Assembly (NCBI GenBank): GCA_002943765.1
Contig: PQWQ01000015.1
Span: 682,001 to 746,000 of the forward strand
DNA length: 64,000 nucleotides
From: Psoroptes ovis
Taxonomy: Eukaryota > Arthropoda > Arachnida > Sarcoptiformes > Psoroptidae
Reading direction: 5' to 3'
The position numbers and the translations under genes were made by a program. Shown here one piece after another: positions 1-11,709 of the stretch (position 1 is the stretch's first letter; each line of letters begins with the position of its first letter). A model generated the notes under the pieces. The model saw only the letters and a program-made list of their open reading frames with translations. It ran no database searches and was not told where the DNA came from.

Positions 1-3000
1 CTAACGATGAAGATTTTACAGGCACATCTGAAGAAGAATCTAGCGATTCTGACGATACTACCTCAGATTCAGATTGGAATCAACCCTCAACATCACGTGA
101 TCGTCCCTCATTAGCATCATTCCCTTCTGGTGCTGCTAATGCTACCACTGGTCGCAAACGCAAACGTCGTATCCAGATAGATGACGATGATGATGATAAT
201 GATGATGAAATTGTTCATAGTGATAATGATAATAATGACGTGAATCCGTCGACAGATATAATCCTCGAAAATGAATCGTCTATTATAAATGAACGAACGA
301 TACGCTCAAGACGTCGTACGAATAACGTTGGTCAGACTAATCCCTCCGAAAGACGTCGTTATGCGCCAGTACGGACCGAAACTAATCAAAATCACTTCAA
401 TCAGATCAGTACCAGCCAGCTTGATGAACGATTTCGGCCACCTGAATGGTTTACAAACAGTAAACCCAAAAGATCGCCATATTTTCCTCAAATCGGGGAT
501 CGTGTCGTCTATTTTCGTCAAGGTCATCAAAATTATATAAATGCTGTCAGAGAAACAAAATGTTATAACATCGGCGCAACAAAACCTTTCAGACTACGTG
601 ACAGTGATTCAGATGAAATATTCGCCAAAATCATCGGTATTCAGTATCAAGTATTGCCACCGCGTCTTGTTACATTACGTATGGTTGTTATTGATCCACT
701 TGCTGAAGAAAATGAAGCTCAAATGCATCAGACAATCGACCATTCTACTAATCATCATCCAAATATTGGTCAGCAACAATTTACTGTTCGTTACCACGAT
801 CTCGATCATGTTTGTGATTTCATCATACTTAAGCAATGGTACGATATATCGATTTCACGTGGATGGCGTGTGTCTGATAGATTTCGCTCTGTAATCGATG
901 ATCAATGGTGGATTGGGTGCATTCATTCAATCCGGTACAATCAAACAAATTCTTATTTTCAATCGGTTGAAGTCGTTTGGTGTAATGGTGATAAAGAATT
1001 ATTAAGTCCTTGGGATCTTGAACCATTAGATCCGAATCATTCAAATGATCCAAATATTCAGCTAAATGATGGTCAATATGTGACCGATGAGGAACGTCTA
1101 TCATTTTCAATGATAGATGATCGAGAATGGCCACCAGAACAACGTGAAAATGACCGTGAAAGAATTATAAATGGACTATTACGAATTATGGAATTTTCAC
1201 ATGCTGAAGAATTTTCGGCTCCAGTAGATCTCAATCAGCATCCTTTATATGCAATGACTATACCGTATCCGATGGATTTATCAACGATTATGTCGAGATT
1301 GCGATCAAATTTTTATAGACGATTAGAGGCAGTGAAATTCGATGTTCGTTTCATTGAATCTAATGCTGCATTATACAATGTGCCAGAATCATTGATAGTG
1401 AAAAAAGCCAAAATAATCACAGAATGTTGTTTACGTTTTATCGAAGATCCTGAAAATCAAGATCCAACATCAATTATGAATGAATTAAATAACAATTATG
1501 CATTGGAATTGGCCAACGCGTCGCAATTCACAGCATCGAATAATCATGTTCAGCAGCAGCAACATCTTCGTGCATCGGCTTCATCATTTGATCAGCAGCA
1601 AGGATTGCGAAGATCGACACGCCGAATTCGTCCAAATGTATTTTCAGACAGTGATTATGACGAAGTTAATCGTCGAAGTCGTACATCGAGGTCTATGCGC
1701 GCCAATATTCGTGGTCACCATTCTTCAGATCAAGATGATGAAAATAGACCGAGAAAAACATGGAAACAATTATGTCGAGAACTTATTGATCAAATTTTCG
1801 AACTTCCAGATTCTGAACCATTTCGTGCACCTGTTGATCCGATTCAATATCCAAATTATGCTCATATTATAGATACACCAATGGATTTGACGACAGTTAA
1901 AGAGCAATTATTAGCTGATATGTATGATTCACCTCAAGATTTCACCAAAGATATGCGTTTAATATTTTCCAATTCTAAACAATTTAATACAAACAAAAAA
2001 TCACGTATTTATTCTATGACTATAAGATTGTCAAATATATTTGAAGAAAAAATGCGCTCTGTGATGTATGAATTGAAATCGACGAGAATGCGTAAAAATA
2101 GACAATCAACGGCAAATTCTGTAAATCGTCTTAGTCGTAATATTCGTAAAAAAAGTAATCGCAGAAATAATCGATATCAACAAAAATTATCACCAACATT
2201 AACTAGTCCTGATGAACAATTCACAACAGGACCATCAACTAGTAGAAGAAGATATTTGACTCAACAACAAGTAATTATGAATAATATTGATCAGCAATCA
2301 TCTTCACTTATTACATCTAATCACAATAATCAGCAACAACGATCTAGTCACAGAATTTCACAATTTTATTATGAATCAAATTCCATGGAAAAATATGGTC
2401 TCCGTCACAGGCGGAAGCGCATTCGAACATATAAAGAAGAAGATAGTAATGAAGATTTCGATAATGATGAGGATGATGTGTCGATCAATCGTAGTGATGA
2501 TTCAGATAATGATGATAATGACAGGCAAATGACTGTTAATGATAAATATCATTTTCGGCGTAATAATCGAAAACCATTAAGATTTCAGTCTGATGATGAA
2601 GAAGAACATGATCATCAAGAATTGCCAGATGAAGAGGAAGAGGCCAAGGATGAAGAAGATACCGATGAAAAGACAGATGTTGAAGATGATCATGAAGAAG
2701 ATGAGGAAGAAGAGGAGGAGGAGGATGAAGAAGAAGATGATGATGAAGTAGAAGAAGAAGAACATCAAAATGATTCCGATGCTACACAAGTAGATGCAGA
2801 AAATGATGATGATAACAAAGAGAATTCATCTTCGCGTATTGAAACCAGGCGATCGATCCGAGCTGCTGCAAGTAAACGTGTAAATTATGATGAAAACTCT
2901 GAATCAGATGATGATTTCTCGAGCCGTATTCGTGAACAGAATGTTAACTTGCGAATTGCACCGAATCAGCGTCTAACATCCAATATTTGTAGCAATTCCT

Positions 3001-3418
3001 ATGGATCAGTTAATGAATCATCGCAAGAATCAACAACATCGTCAAATAGTAATCGTTCGGATGGATCATTCAATCGTATCAGTAGTCGTCGTTCGAATAG
3101 AAGTAATCAATTTAAATTTTGATTTATCAAATATTTGACTAATCAATTTTTTTGATTATTTTAGTTGAACAAATTAAAGAAAATCTCAATCATCAAAGTT
3201 CATCCGGACTTCGACGTTCAACTAGAAAAATTCAACCAAAACGACGTTATAGTTCAGATTCTGATGATGAACAATATCCCTATAAACAATCCCATGGTCG
3301 AAGACAACGAACACAATTATCACATTATGGTAACGATAGAGGTGCTGACATGTATTCAAATGTCAAAACAAGAAATCGATCTGGATCAACTGGTGGCGCA
3401 GCCATACATTTAATTTAA
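1..3418 (+). CDS. BRWD3: BRWD/PHIP-family bromodomain protein (5' end outside window)
   Basis: C-terminal part of a BRWD1/BRWD3/PHIP chromatin reader; family members combine N-terminal WD40 repeats (missing here), a cryptic Tudor domain and two bromodomains, and act as CRL4 substrate receptors and H3K4-methyl readers. The frame is open from base 3. The cryptic Tudor region, starting with FRPPEWFTN, lies at about 430-1050. Bromodomain 1 is at about 1150-1450 with the YN acetyl-lysine Asn (ALYNVP), and bromodomain 2 at about 1750-2080 (SNSKQFNTN). An Asp/Glu tail follows at about 2590-2770. The first exon would stop at 3122, but a donor at 3103 (GAA|GTAATC) and an acceptor ending at 3164 (TTTTAG) give a 62-bp intron. 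Splicing keeps the frame and adds a second GLRRSTR motif before a TAA at 3416. A possible AATAAA signal is at 3578. Family assignment is firm; choice among BRWD1, BRWD3 and PHIP is not. Confidence 0.9.
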
Positions 3419-3767
3419 TCTTTTTAATTTCATTATGGATTGGTTGTTGCGATTTCACACACTAACACATAAAAGCATTTGATTAAAAAATTAATCATTC
3501 AAATCTGTAGCATATTTGTAAATATGAAAACAATCACCAATTATTATAAATTGAATTTTTTTCTAAATTTTAAAAATAATAAATCAATCACGCCATCTAT
3601 CATTTGAAAGGTGTAAAATGCTCAGGCATCGATGTTGATGCCTTTGAAAAATTTTGATTTGGCTATTTTCAATCATCGATTTTTATCATCAAAAATTTTT
3701 TTAGCTTCGTGTTTTTTATCTGCTAATTTCTAAATAAAAAACTGATTATAAAAAATTTTTTAAAATT
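3419..3767. other. Intergenic, BRWD 3' region to SUPT7L-like start
   Basis: AT-rich spacer between two same-strand genes. It holds the probable BRWD polyadenylation signal AATAAA at 3578-3583 and a 7-bp stem hairpin at 3624-3643. The rest must contain the promoter of the next gene; no TATA box is obvious. Confidence 0.6.
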
Positions 3768-4418
3768 ATGGATCTATGGGGTGAGATTGAAGATGAACCA
3801 ATCGACAAAAAATATCAAGAATTGATTCAAAAATCTTTGCCAAAAATTGTTAATCCTTCAGAATTCAAACATAATCATCAACAAAGATTTCATTCAAATC
3901 CATTGCTATGTAAACATTGTAACATGACGAATTTTCATAAAGATAAATGTTCAAAAAATGAAAAAATGGGTCCATTTTTTGAAATACTCAAAATATTAGT
4001 CTCAAATCATAAACAACAGAAAATCACTGAACATCATCAAAATAAACACATCCCTATGGATCATACTGAATCAGTAGTGGCTAAATCGATGCGTGATTCC
4101 ATTATTATGATATTAACATTTGCCGGTTTTGATTTTGCTAATGATACAGCTGTCGATTTATTAGTGGATATTCTTGAATATTATTTGAAATCATTTGGAA
4201 AATTAATGCGCACATTTACCGATTCTATTGATTTACAATCACCGAATGATTTCTATGATATCGTCGATAAAACATTTCATCATATGAATGTGCCGGATTT
4301 TGAAACATTGTTTGAATATCATAAAAAAATTGTTGAATATAATGATCGTATTAAAATCGAATCAAATTGTAATGAAGATATGTTGAATAAAAATAAGAAA
4401 ATCAAATCAAATCATTGA
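3768..4418 (+). CDS. SUPT7L-like (STAGA gamma) histone-fold protein
   Basis: Single-exon 216-residue protein. Residues about 100-150 (ESVVAKSMRDSIIMILTFAG, then FDFANDTAVDLLVDILEYYL) form a bromodomain-associated histone fold of the kind shared by SPT7/SUPT7L, TAF3 and TAF8. SUPT7L is a structural subunit of the SAGA/STAGA histone acetyltransferase co-activator and pairs through this fold. The N-terminal text with LWGEIE and the position of the fold favour SUPT7L, but a TAF3/TAF8-type fold is the alternative. It is about half the length of human SUPT7L. An unexpected C-x2-C-x5-H-x3-C cluster sits at residues 48-61. The ATG follows an A-rich leader, and a polyadenylation signal AATAAA lies at 4538. 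Confidence 0.65.
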   Translation: MDLWGEIEDEPIDKKYQELIQKSLPKIVNPSEFKHNHQQRFHSNPLLCKHCNMTNFHKDKCSKNEKMGPFFEILKILVSNHKQQKITEHHQNKHIPMDHTESVVAKSMRDSIIMILTFAGFDFANDTAVDLLVDILEYYLKSFGKLMRTFTDSIDLQSPNDFYDIVDKTFHHMNVPDFETLFEYHKKIVEYNDRIKIESNCNEDMLNKNKKIKSNH

Positions 4419-4687
4419 AATTTCTTTGAATTTGTAGAAATTATTTAATTATCATCATTAAATCCTTTTATTTCTTATATTCATCAAATTTTCCATTAAT
4501 TATTAATTTTGTAAAAAATTTAATTCACTTTTTTTTAAATAAAAATTTTATATTTTCAAAAATTTATTTGAAATATTAAAGGTAGAAATAGTCGATTGTA
4601 ATTTTTGCAAAAAATAAATCACATGGTTTTTATTTTGACAAATTAAATATATTTGATTAAATTCAAATTCGTCCCAAAAGAAAAAAA

Positions 4688-5191
4688 ATGAATATCCAAC
4701 AACAGATTACCGAAGAATTGAATAAATTTCAATCGATTAGAGTTCAATGTAAAAAAATATTATCACAACGTGGTCAATTAGAAATTCAATTGAATGAAAA
4801 TAAACTTGTCAAAGAAGTAAGTTTTGATCAAATTTCATCCAAATTTTTTAAATCTTAAATTATCGATTGTCATAAAGGAATTAGAATTATTGGAAGAAGG
4901 CGCAAAAACTTTCAAATTAATTGGACCAGCTTTGATTAAAATTGAATTGAAAGAAGCTCGTGATAATGTAAACAATCGTATTAAATATATTAATGAAGAA
5001 TTGTGAGTGTTTCAAGGGTTTTTTATTTATGAAATATGAATATTGATAAACATTGTTCAAATTTTAAATTTTATAGAAAACGTTTCGATCAAACATTGGA
5101 AACATTAACCAAACAACAAGATAAACATCGTGATGCAGTAATGAAATTGGAACAGCAAGCACAACAACAGCAGCAAACAAAGCCGAAATAA
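4688..5191 (+). CDS. PFDN6: Prefoldin subunit 6
   Basis: Beta-type subunit of the hexameric prefoldin chaperone that hands nascent actin and tubulin to the cytosolic chaperonin CCT. Exons are 4688-4816, 4878-5002 and 5077-5191; introns of 61 and 74 bp have GTAAGT..AAAG and GTGAGT..ATAG ends, and the phases join cleanly. The product is about 122 residues, close to the usual 125-130. Two coiled-coil arms flank the beta-hairpin segment. The diagnostic run LNENKLVKEELELLEEGAK followed by FKLIGPALIKIELKEARDNV matches eukaryotic PFDN6 very closely. The tail is Gln-rich (QQQQQTKPK), as in other animals. The start is the first ATG after an oligo-A stretch; the SUPT7L-like gene ends 269 bp upstream on the same strand. 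Confidence 0.93.
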
Positions 5192-5538
5192 TAATTGTCA
5201 ATCATTTTAAAATAGAATTTAAAATGTGTAAAAAAAATGTGAAATAATTCTTATAAAAGAAAAAAAATCAAACAACAAATATTCAATAGAAAGGTATATG
5301 AAAAAAATTCAATCGATAAGTTTGTATCACAAACAAACAATACATTTAAAATCTATTATTTTCATCTATTGAATACATTTCATAAATGAATGAATAAAAT
5401 GAATCTATTCTTTATATACAATCGTGTCAGTAGAAATTTTCAAATTTTCTGTGTCAATTATGGATATAATTCAACGTACATATAAAGGTTAGATGCTCTC
5501 AAAGAACCAATAATGTCAACGATATTATTATTGTGATT
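5192..5538. other. Convergent 3' intergenic region
   Basis: Spacer between PFDN6 (+) and the SAPCD2-like gene (-), so both transcripts end here. An AATAAA on the plus strand near 5394 could serve PFDN6. No ORF or structure of note. Confidence 0.6.
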
Positions 5539-7989
5539 TTACATGAATGTATCATCGAAATGTCCATTGTAATAACTGGAATATGTACGTGCTTGAAATA
5601 ATTCACGAATAAGTGATGCTTTTTCTCGTTCTAATTGTGTGATGCGTTCGCTTTTTCTCGATACCTCATCGGTCAATAGACGATTTTGTTCTTTTAATTT
5701 ATTGACCAAATTTGGATTAACAACTAATTGTTTCGGTTGATTTGGATCTAAATTGTGTCCAGATAATACTATTTGTGGCGACGATTGTTGACTCATGAAT
5801 GCTGATGATGGATAGCCATTTAATGGCCTTATGGCTAGATTCATGTGAATTGGAAAATTTTGTCCAGCATTACGTAATGCAGCTAAATGCTGATTCAATG
5901 TTTGTATACGAATAGCTTGAAAATTCACTCGTTCTTGATAGGCATCGATATTATTATAATCTGATGCGACAAATGATGAATCAACACCGGATCGAGTAAC
6001 ATTGTTAATTCGATCTTGGATGATAGATATTTGCCTCAAATACCATTCTTTGGTGCATTCAATTTCGGCCAAACCTCTTATCAAAATGTCTTTTTCCTGT
6101 TCAAGTTGTTGAAATCTTTTTACCTATTTTGGAAAAAATGGAAAAATAGGGCCATCAAAATTCATTCGAATATTAGTCTATTTTTTTAATATAAAGAAAA
6201 AAATATCACTGCATCAACTTACAGCATAAAGGTCGATACCATTGGCACCCACAGTATGTCGACGAGGTTCTCTAGATAGTTTTTGCTGTCGTATCGATGA
6301 TCGTCGATGTAATGATGGAGGTTGAAAACCATTTATCATTGCAATCGATTGATCATTATCGATATAATTGCGATTATTGATAATGGATGGAGGGAGAAAT
6401 CCTTGTTCATTATTATTGCTAGGTGAGGCCTGTAACTGAATTTTATTTTGATGACGAATTATACTCGAATTCGATGTTTGATTTGATGATGATTTAATGG
6501 CCAACGAAAATGGTTTATGAAAATCTGCATCGGTATTTTTAGTGTTTAGAATCAAATCATTAAATGACGGCAATTGATGTCTACTCAAAATATTATCTCT
6601 CCAATTTTGCAATGTTTTCATAATACAATTACGTGAGACAGTTTTTGGTGCGGTATTTTCATCAATAATTGTCTTTTTAATAATTTGTGACGGCTCATTA
6701 CTATTGCTTATCACGGAATTTACTGTCATATTATGATTATTGACTTGCTGCTGTTGTTCCTTTCGATTCTCATTTATTAAATGATTTTGTTGTTGGTGAA
6801 TGAGATTATGATTATGATTATGATTTAGGTGTGCCTGTCCATTAAGAGACAGTTGTTGATTGTAATTGGGATGATCAGCATTTGTGAACGATGATTTTGA
6901 TGATGGAGAATCAGGCGATAAATCTATGAGATGTGGCATACTTTTAGCTCGGCATGCTTGTTTTTGCTGCCAAAGTTGTGGTTGCTGTTGTTGCTGATTA
7001 TCATTCGAAACAGTGATACGATTGCGTCCAGTATAACCGTATTGACTCTCTAAATACTGATGATTGACAACACGTTTGATTTCTTCCAATTGTTGTTGAG
7101 ATAAGTGAGGAAATTGTTTTGTCGGTTTTGATGATGTTTTTTTATGCTGCCGCGTTTCTGAAACTATTGTTTGAGATTGATCAGAATTCGTGTGATTATT
7201 GATTGATGATGTTGATGATATTGGCGGTGGTGGTACTTTTGGCTTACTTTTGGCAGCCATAACTTGTTCATAAGATGGAAGTGGCAATTTTTTCGCTACA
7301 GGTATTTCCGTTGTCAACATCGGTTGCGAATGATATGAATTCATCAATTGTTGTGGTGTAAATTGAGGGGCAGTGCCGACTGATTTAGGACTATTATGAA
7401 TAATATTATTTGTAATATTAGTGTTATTTGTTTCTGATCTATTTGTACTGTTCGTTACAGGCGATGATGGTGATAATGATGATGGCGGTGGTGGAGCGAA
7501 TATTTGAGGTTCTGATGATGGACGATCGATAGCATTCAATGACAATGAAGGAATAGATTGCTGCTGTTGTTGCTGCGATGATTGTGTACAATTATTGTTT
7601 TCATTAAAATCTATGCCATTAGGAATAGTTACAGATGAATCTGATGTTGCCATAGAACGGCATTCATCGTTTAGAATGGACATCATTCGTATATCGTCGT
7701 TGATATCGACTTGATTTTTAAGTAAACAAAGTTTGATTCCAGCACAAAATCGATCAAATGTTAATAAACCATTCGGTAATTTAACTTTTGCTAAACACGT
7801 AATTAAACCTTTCGGAAAGAATGGATCACCATCATCTTCTTCCCATTGATTTGCTAAATCAGAAAAACGTATTGTACCTAAACGTTCATTATCCATAACA
7901 TCAAACAATTGTTGTAGTGCAGCAACGAATTGTTTAGACATTCCATGTATAAATGGATTTTCTTCGGTTGCTTCACATAATTCAATCAT
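5539..7989 (-). CDS. SAPCD2: SAPCD2-like suppressor APC domain protein
   Basis: Two exons on the minus strand: 7989-6223 and 6123-5539, with a 99-bp intron (GCT|GTAAGT ... AAAATAG|GTA), giving 783 residues. The N-terminal 110 residues form the helical EF-hand-like suppressor APC domain (AALQQLFDVMDNERLGTIRF, later LTFDRFCAGIKLCLL). The middle is long, low-complexity and Gln/Ser/Asn/Pro-rich. Across the splice junction lies the family C-terminal signature EPRRHTVGANGIDLYAVKRF, then a coiled coil (QLEQEKDILIRGLAEIECTK) and a terminal Leu-rich coil. Vertebrate SAPCD2 (p42.3) is cortical and influences mitotic spindle orientation by opposing LGN recruitment. The join of both signature halves supports the intron. 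The linker is much longer than in vertebrates, which is typical of this genome. The ATG at 7989 starts directly before the conserved domain. Confidence 0.8.
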
Positions 7990-10006
7990 CTTGTTTTCTT
8001 AAAGTTAATGTTGTTGTTGTTGTTCTTTTCAGTATTATGATGAATTTTTCAACAAGTTGAATATAGATTCTAATTTAAATGGAACCAAAATGATTGATGA
8101 ATCAATTTTTCTCACATAAACAAGGATATCACACATTATATAATCATTATGTAATTAAAAAAATGAAAAATTCATTGCCACAAATCTAATATCACACGAA
8201 CTGAATAAATTGATTTCTCATTGATTGATCAATCGATCATTTTGCAAATAAGAAAGAAAAAAATATTGGTAAAACGAAAAACAATTTCTATGATGATATT
8301 TGTCGATCGTTGAATAATTTTTCGATTGAGTGGTTGGCTGTTTATCAAGTTTTTTTTTCTTATTCAATCAATGTTTTTTTTTTATTTATTCAACTAGAAA
8401 AAACAACAACATCCTCATTATGAATGAGGCTGGACAATCAAGTAGCATCACATCGACATAAATATGAGGGAATAAATAAATGTTTTACGAATAAAGAAAA
8501 AAATCGATGACGATGATTATAATGATGATGATGTTGTTGATGATGATGATGATGATGATACAGAGAAAATATATTCAATGAAGAATTGATTTTTGTTTTT
8601 TTTCTATATTTATTTATTTATTTTCATTTGAAGCAAATAAAAAACAGGTTGGCTATTTAAAATTTCAATCATGTCAAAGTCCAATACTCGTTATATTTGC
8701 AATAATAATTTCAGCTCTTTTCTGGACGATTGGTTGTGATTTTTTCTTATATATTCATTCATTCATTCGGTTGAACTGATTATCTGCATGTGTGTTTGTC
8801 TTTGAAGAGCGTGTGTGCATTTGCAATAATGGAAATGTATGCATAAATGCACGAACGAAGCCGTTCATTTTTTTTTCATAAGAAATTTCTGATGGCTATA
8901 ATAAGGTCTGGATTGAGAAATAGCTTTTTTATTTTTATTTCCATTTTTTTAGGTTTTCTGACATTCAAACAAAAAAGTTTATGTCAAAATCTATAAATAT
9001 AAAGATATTTTCGAAGATTTAGATGAAATATTTTTATCACGAACCATATGGTTAGGGAAATTGAACAAAACTATTTGAATATTTGATCATTTTTTCATTT
9101 TTTCTTCCACGCATCATGAGAAAAATAACGGTCAAAGATGATTAAATAACAAAATGATGATGAGGATTTTGAAATCTATTGAAATCAATTGAACAAAGTA
9201 GAAAAACATGCAAAATGAATTTGACACAAAGACATTCAAAAAATATATATTTTATAACCATTTAATTGTAATATTATGATATTTGATATATTTTCGATGA
9301 TGATTTTGAATATTCAGTCACATTTTTTTGAATCACAAAACTTGATTTTTATTTTTCTATTCGTCATTTCTTAAGCAGAATTTTTCAGAAGAAAAAATGA
9401 ATTTCATTTGAAAATTTGAAATGAAAACCAAAAATCATCTAAGGCGATAATCGGCCATTGGACTTTATTCATCACTGACCATCATTTAATGTGTATATTT
9501 TCAATTTAAAATCCAGTTTTTCTATGTTTAAATCAATTGATCATCGAATATTCTCAATTCAAATGAAATTTTTTTTTCTGATCATCTCTGTTTTCTATGT
9601 CATCGTCTAGATGGCGCAACATAGATTCATAACACATGAAAAATGATTCATTATCAGCGTGGACAATAATTATTGTGTCATAAATAGTAGTGGTATTGAA
9701 ATTTGATATCGATCAGATAATAGAATTATTGACTACTACCTTGATCGGTACATCGAAATCGGAATTCATTCTATCGGAATAGCAAAAGTAGAAGAACACC
9801 ACCGCCATCTTGTCTCGGTATTATTCTCGTTGTTGTTGTTGCTGCTGTTTGTATTTATTTATTATTATTGATGATAAGATTATTCTCATATTTATTTAGA
9901 TTTATTTTTCGAAATTCTTTATCATTTTTCTATTGCAAAATATTACGACATTAGTATTTATTGTTTAGATTTATTCCATAGAATAACAATAATTAATTGA
10001 TCAAAA
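7990..10006. other. Divergent promoter region between SAPCD2-like and zinc-finger/RGG genes
   Basis: About 2 kb of AT-rich non-coding DNA between genes transcribed away from each other, with (ATG)n microsatellite at about 8515-8560. The 9600-9850 part is GC-richer and holds CCGCCATCTTG at 9802-9812 and an AGATGGCG core near 9610, both YY1/Pho-like, so the 5' UTR or start site of the plus-strand gene is probably there. No coding ORF is convincing. Confidence 0.55.
9802..9812 (-). promoter_or_regulatory. YY1/Pho-like core promoter motif
   Basis: The reverse complement reads CAAGATGGCGG, the YY1/Pleiohomeotic binding core that in many animals marks transcription starts of housekeeping genes. 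It lies about 200 bp upstream of the ATG at 10007. A second AGATGGCG core is near 9610. Function is inferred from motif and position only. Confidence 0.4.
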
Positions 10007-11709
10007 ATGGCTTATCAAAGACCATATGTTAATTATCAACAATCACCAAATTTTCATCAATCACCAATGGGTATGCAACCACATCAACAAATGCCGCCAA
10101 ATCAATATTCTGGTCAAAATCCTCAAACACCACAATTTAGTCGTAATGTTTGGAATCATCCGCCTAATATGACACCATCAGGACCACCACCGCCAATTCA
10201 TGGACAATCACCATCACAACCCAACATTAATCCATGGATGAATCAAAATATGTCACCACATATGAATGGACCACCGCCACCACAGTTTCGGGGATATCCA
10301 CCAGCACAGCAATATCCTATGGATCGTAAACACATGCCAAATATGAGAATGGTAAATATTAATCTAAATTAAAAGTCATTATTCAATTATTCATTCTCAT
10401 TTATAACTTAGAGTCAAGGAAACAAACGTCAACCTGATTGGAAAACAAATTCACCGCAACAAAATAAACGTAATCGCACCAACAATAATGCCGTAAATAA
10501 TAAAAATAATGCACAAAATAATAATAGTAATAATGTTAACAACAATAATAATAATAATAAACAACAAACACCAAACAAACAAAATAATCCAACTAATGGA
10601 AATAATGCTAATGTTACTAGCGGTAACAACAACAAAAATCGTAAATGGGTCAACTTTAATTCCAAGAATCGATATTTCAACAAGAAGCGTTTAAGCAATA
10701 ATTCAAAAACCAATCAGGTATGTATTTGAAAATTATGATTAATGAAAAATTAATTCTATTATATTCTCTGTCATAGAATAAACAACAATCTAATAAAAAA
10801 CAAGAAATAACTATCGAAAATAATGAAAAAAATCAATCAATTAATGATAGTAATAAACAAATTGAAAATTATGATGAACAGATTCAAAAATATTTTGAAA
10901 ATGTAACCGGATTAATTTGTAGTATGTATTTTTGTTTGTAATTATTTTAATTTTCAAAATTGATTGATTTTAAATTCTTTTCTCTCTCAAAAATTTATTC
11001 TCACAGAACTTTGTAATGTATTTTTACCTAGTAATGATGATGCGATCATACATTGTAAAAATAATGATGGTCATAAGGAAAAAATTGAAAACGAACTAAA
11101 AAAACAACGGGAAATTGAGGAAGAAGCGAATAAGATAAAAGAACAAGAACAAAAAGAAGAAAAACAAAACGATCAAGACATCAATGATAACAAAATCGAT
11201 GGAAACAATGATGGTAATAAATCTGAGAATGAAGCCAATGCATCACTAGAACAAACAAGAGCAACTGATGATTCTATTACCGAAATTGAAAATAACAAAA
11301 CAAATGATCAAGAATCCGCAGAAATTATTGGTGAGAAAGAACAATCAACTGTGGATGCTGTAGAATCGGCAGACACAGCAGACAATTCTCAAGAAATTTC
11401 ACAAACAAATGAAAGTGTAATTAATGAAACTTCAAATATGCAAGAAACAATTGAAAAAAATGAAGAAAAAGTTACAAATGAATCAGTAAACAATGATCAA
11501 GGTAAAAAGATTCAAAAACATTTATCATTAAAGTAATCTATCATTTTAATATTCTAATTATAGAACAAATTGAAAAACCTGAGCCTGAACCTGAACAACC
11601 AAAACCTCAACAACAAAATCAGCAGCGACAGACATTTACTCCACGTGGTCGAGGTAATCGTGGACGTGGGGGCATGGGTGCAGGTCGACGCGGTAGAGGG
11701 AGAAGATAG
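10007..11709 (+). CDS. Matrin/C2H2-type zinc-finger protein with RGG tail
   Basis: Five exons: 10007-10351, 10412-10717, 10777-10921, 11007-11501 and 11564-11709, all with GT..AG introns of 59-85 bp and matching phases, giving 478 residues. The N-terminus is Pro/Gln/Asn-rich (GPPPPIHG, NGPPPPQFRG), then an Asn-rich basic stretch. One zinc finger, split by an intron, has C265-x2-C268-x12-H281-x6-H288 spacing, as in matrin/U1-type RNA- or DNA-binding fingers. It is followed by a Lys/Glu coiled coil, a long acidic Asn/Glu region and a terminal RGG/RG box (TPRGRGNRGRGGMGAGRRGR). The layout suggests a nuclear RNP protein, perhaps related to the Drosophila ecdysone-puff protein Pep or to CIZ1, but I do not recognise a definite orthologue. 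Confidence 0.75.

Noticed and set aside
3105..3122. Stop codon at the end of the long BRWD exon as the true C-terminus
   Set aside because: The 62-bp intron has good ends and leads in frame into a second GLRRSTR motif, so the longer form is preferred.
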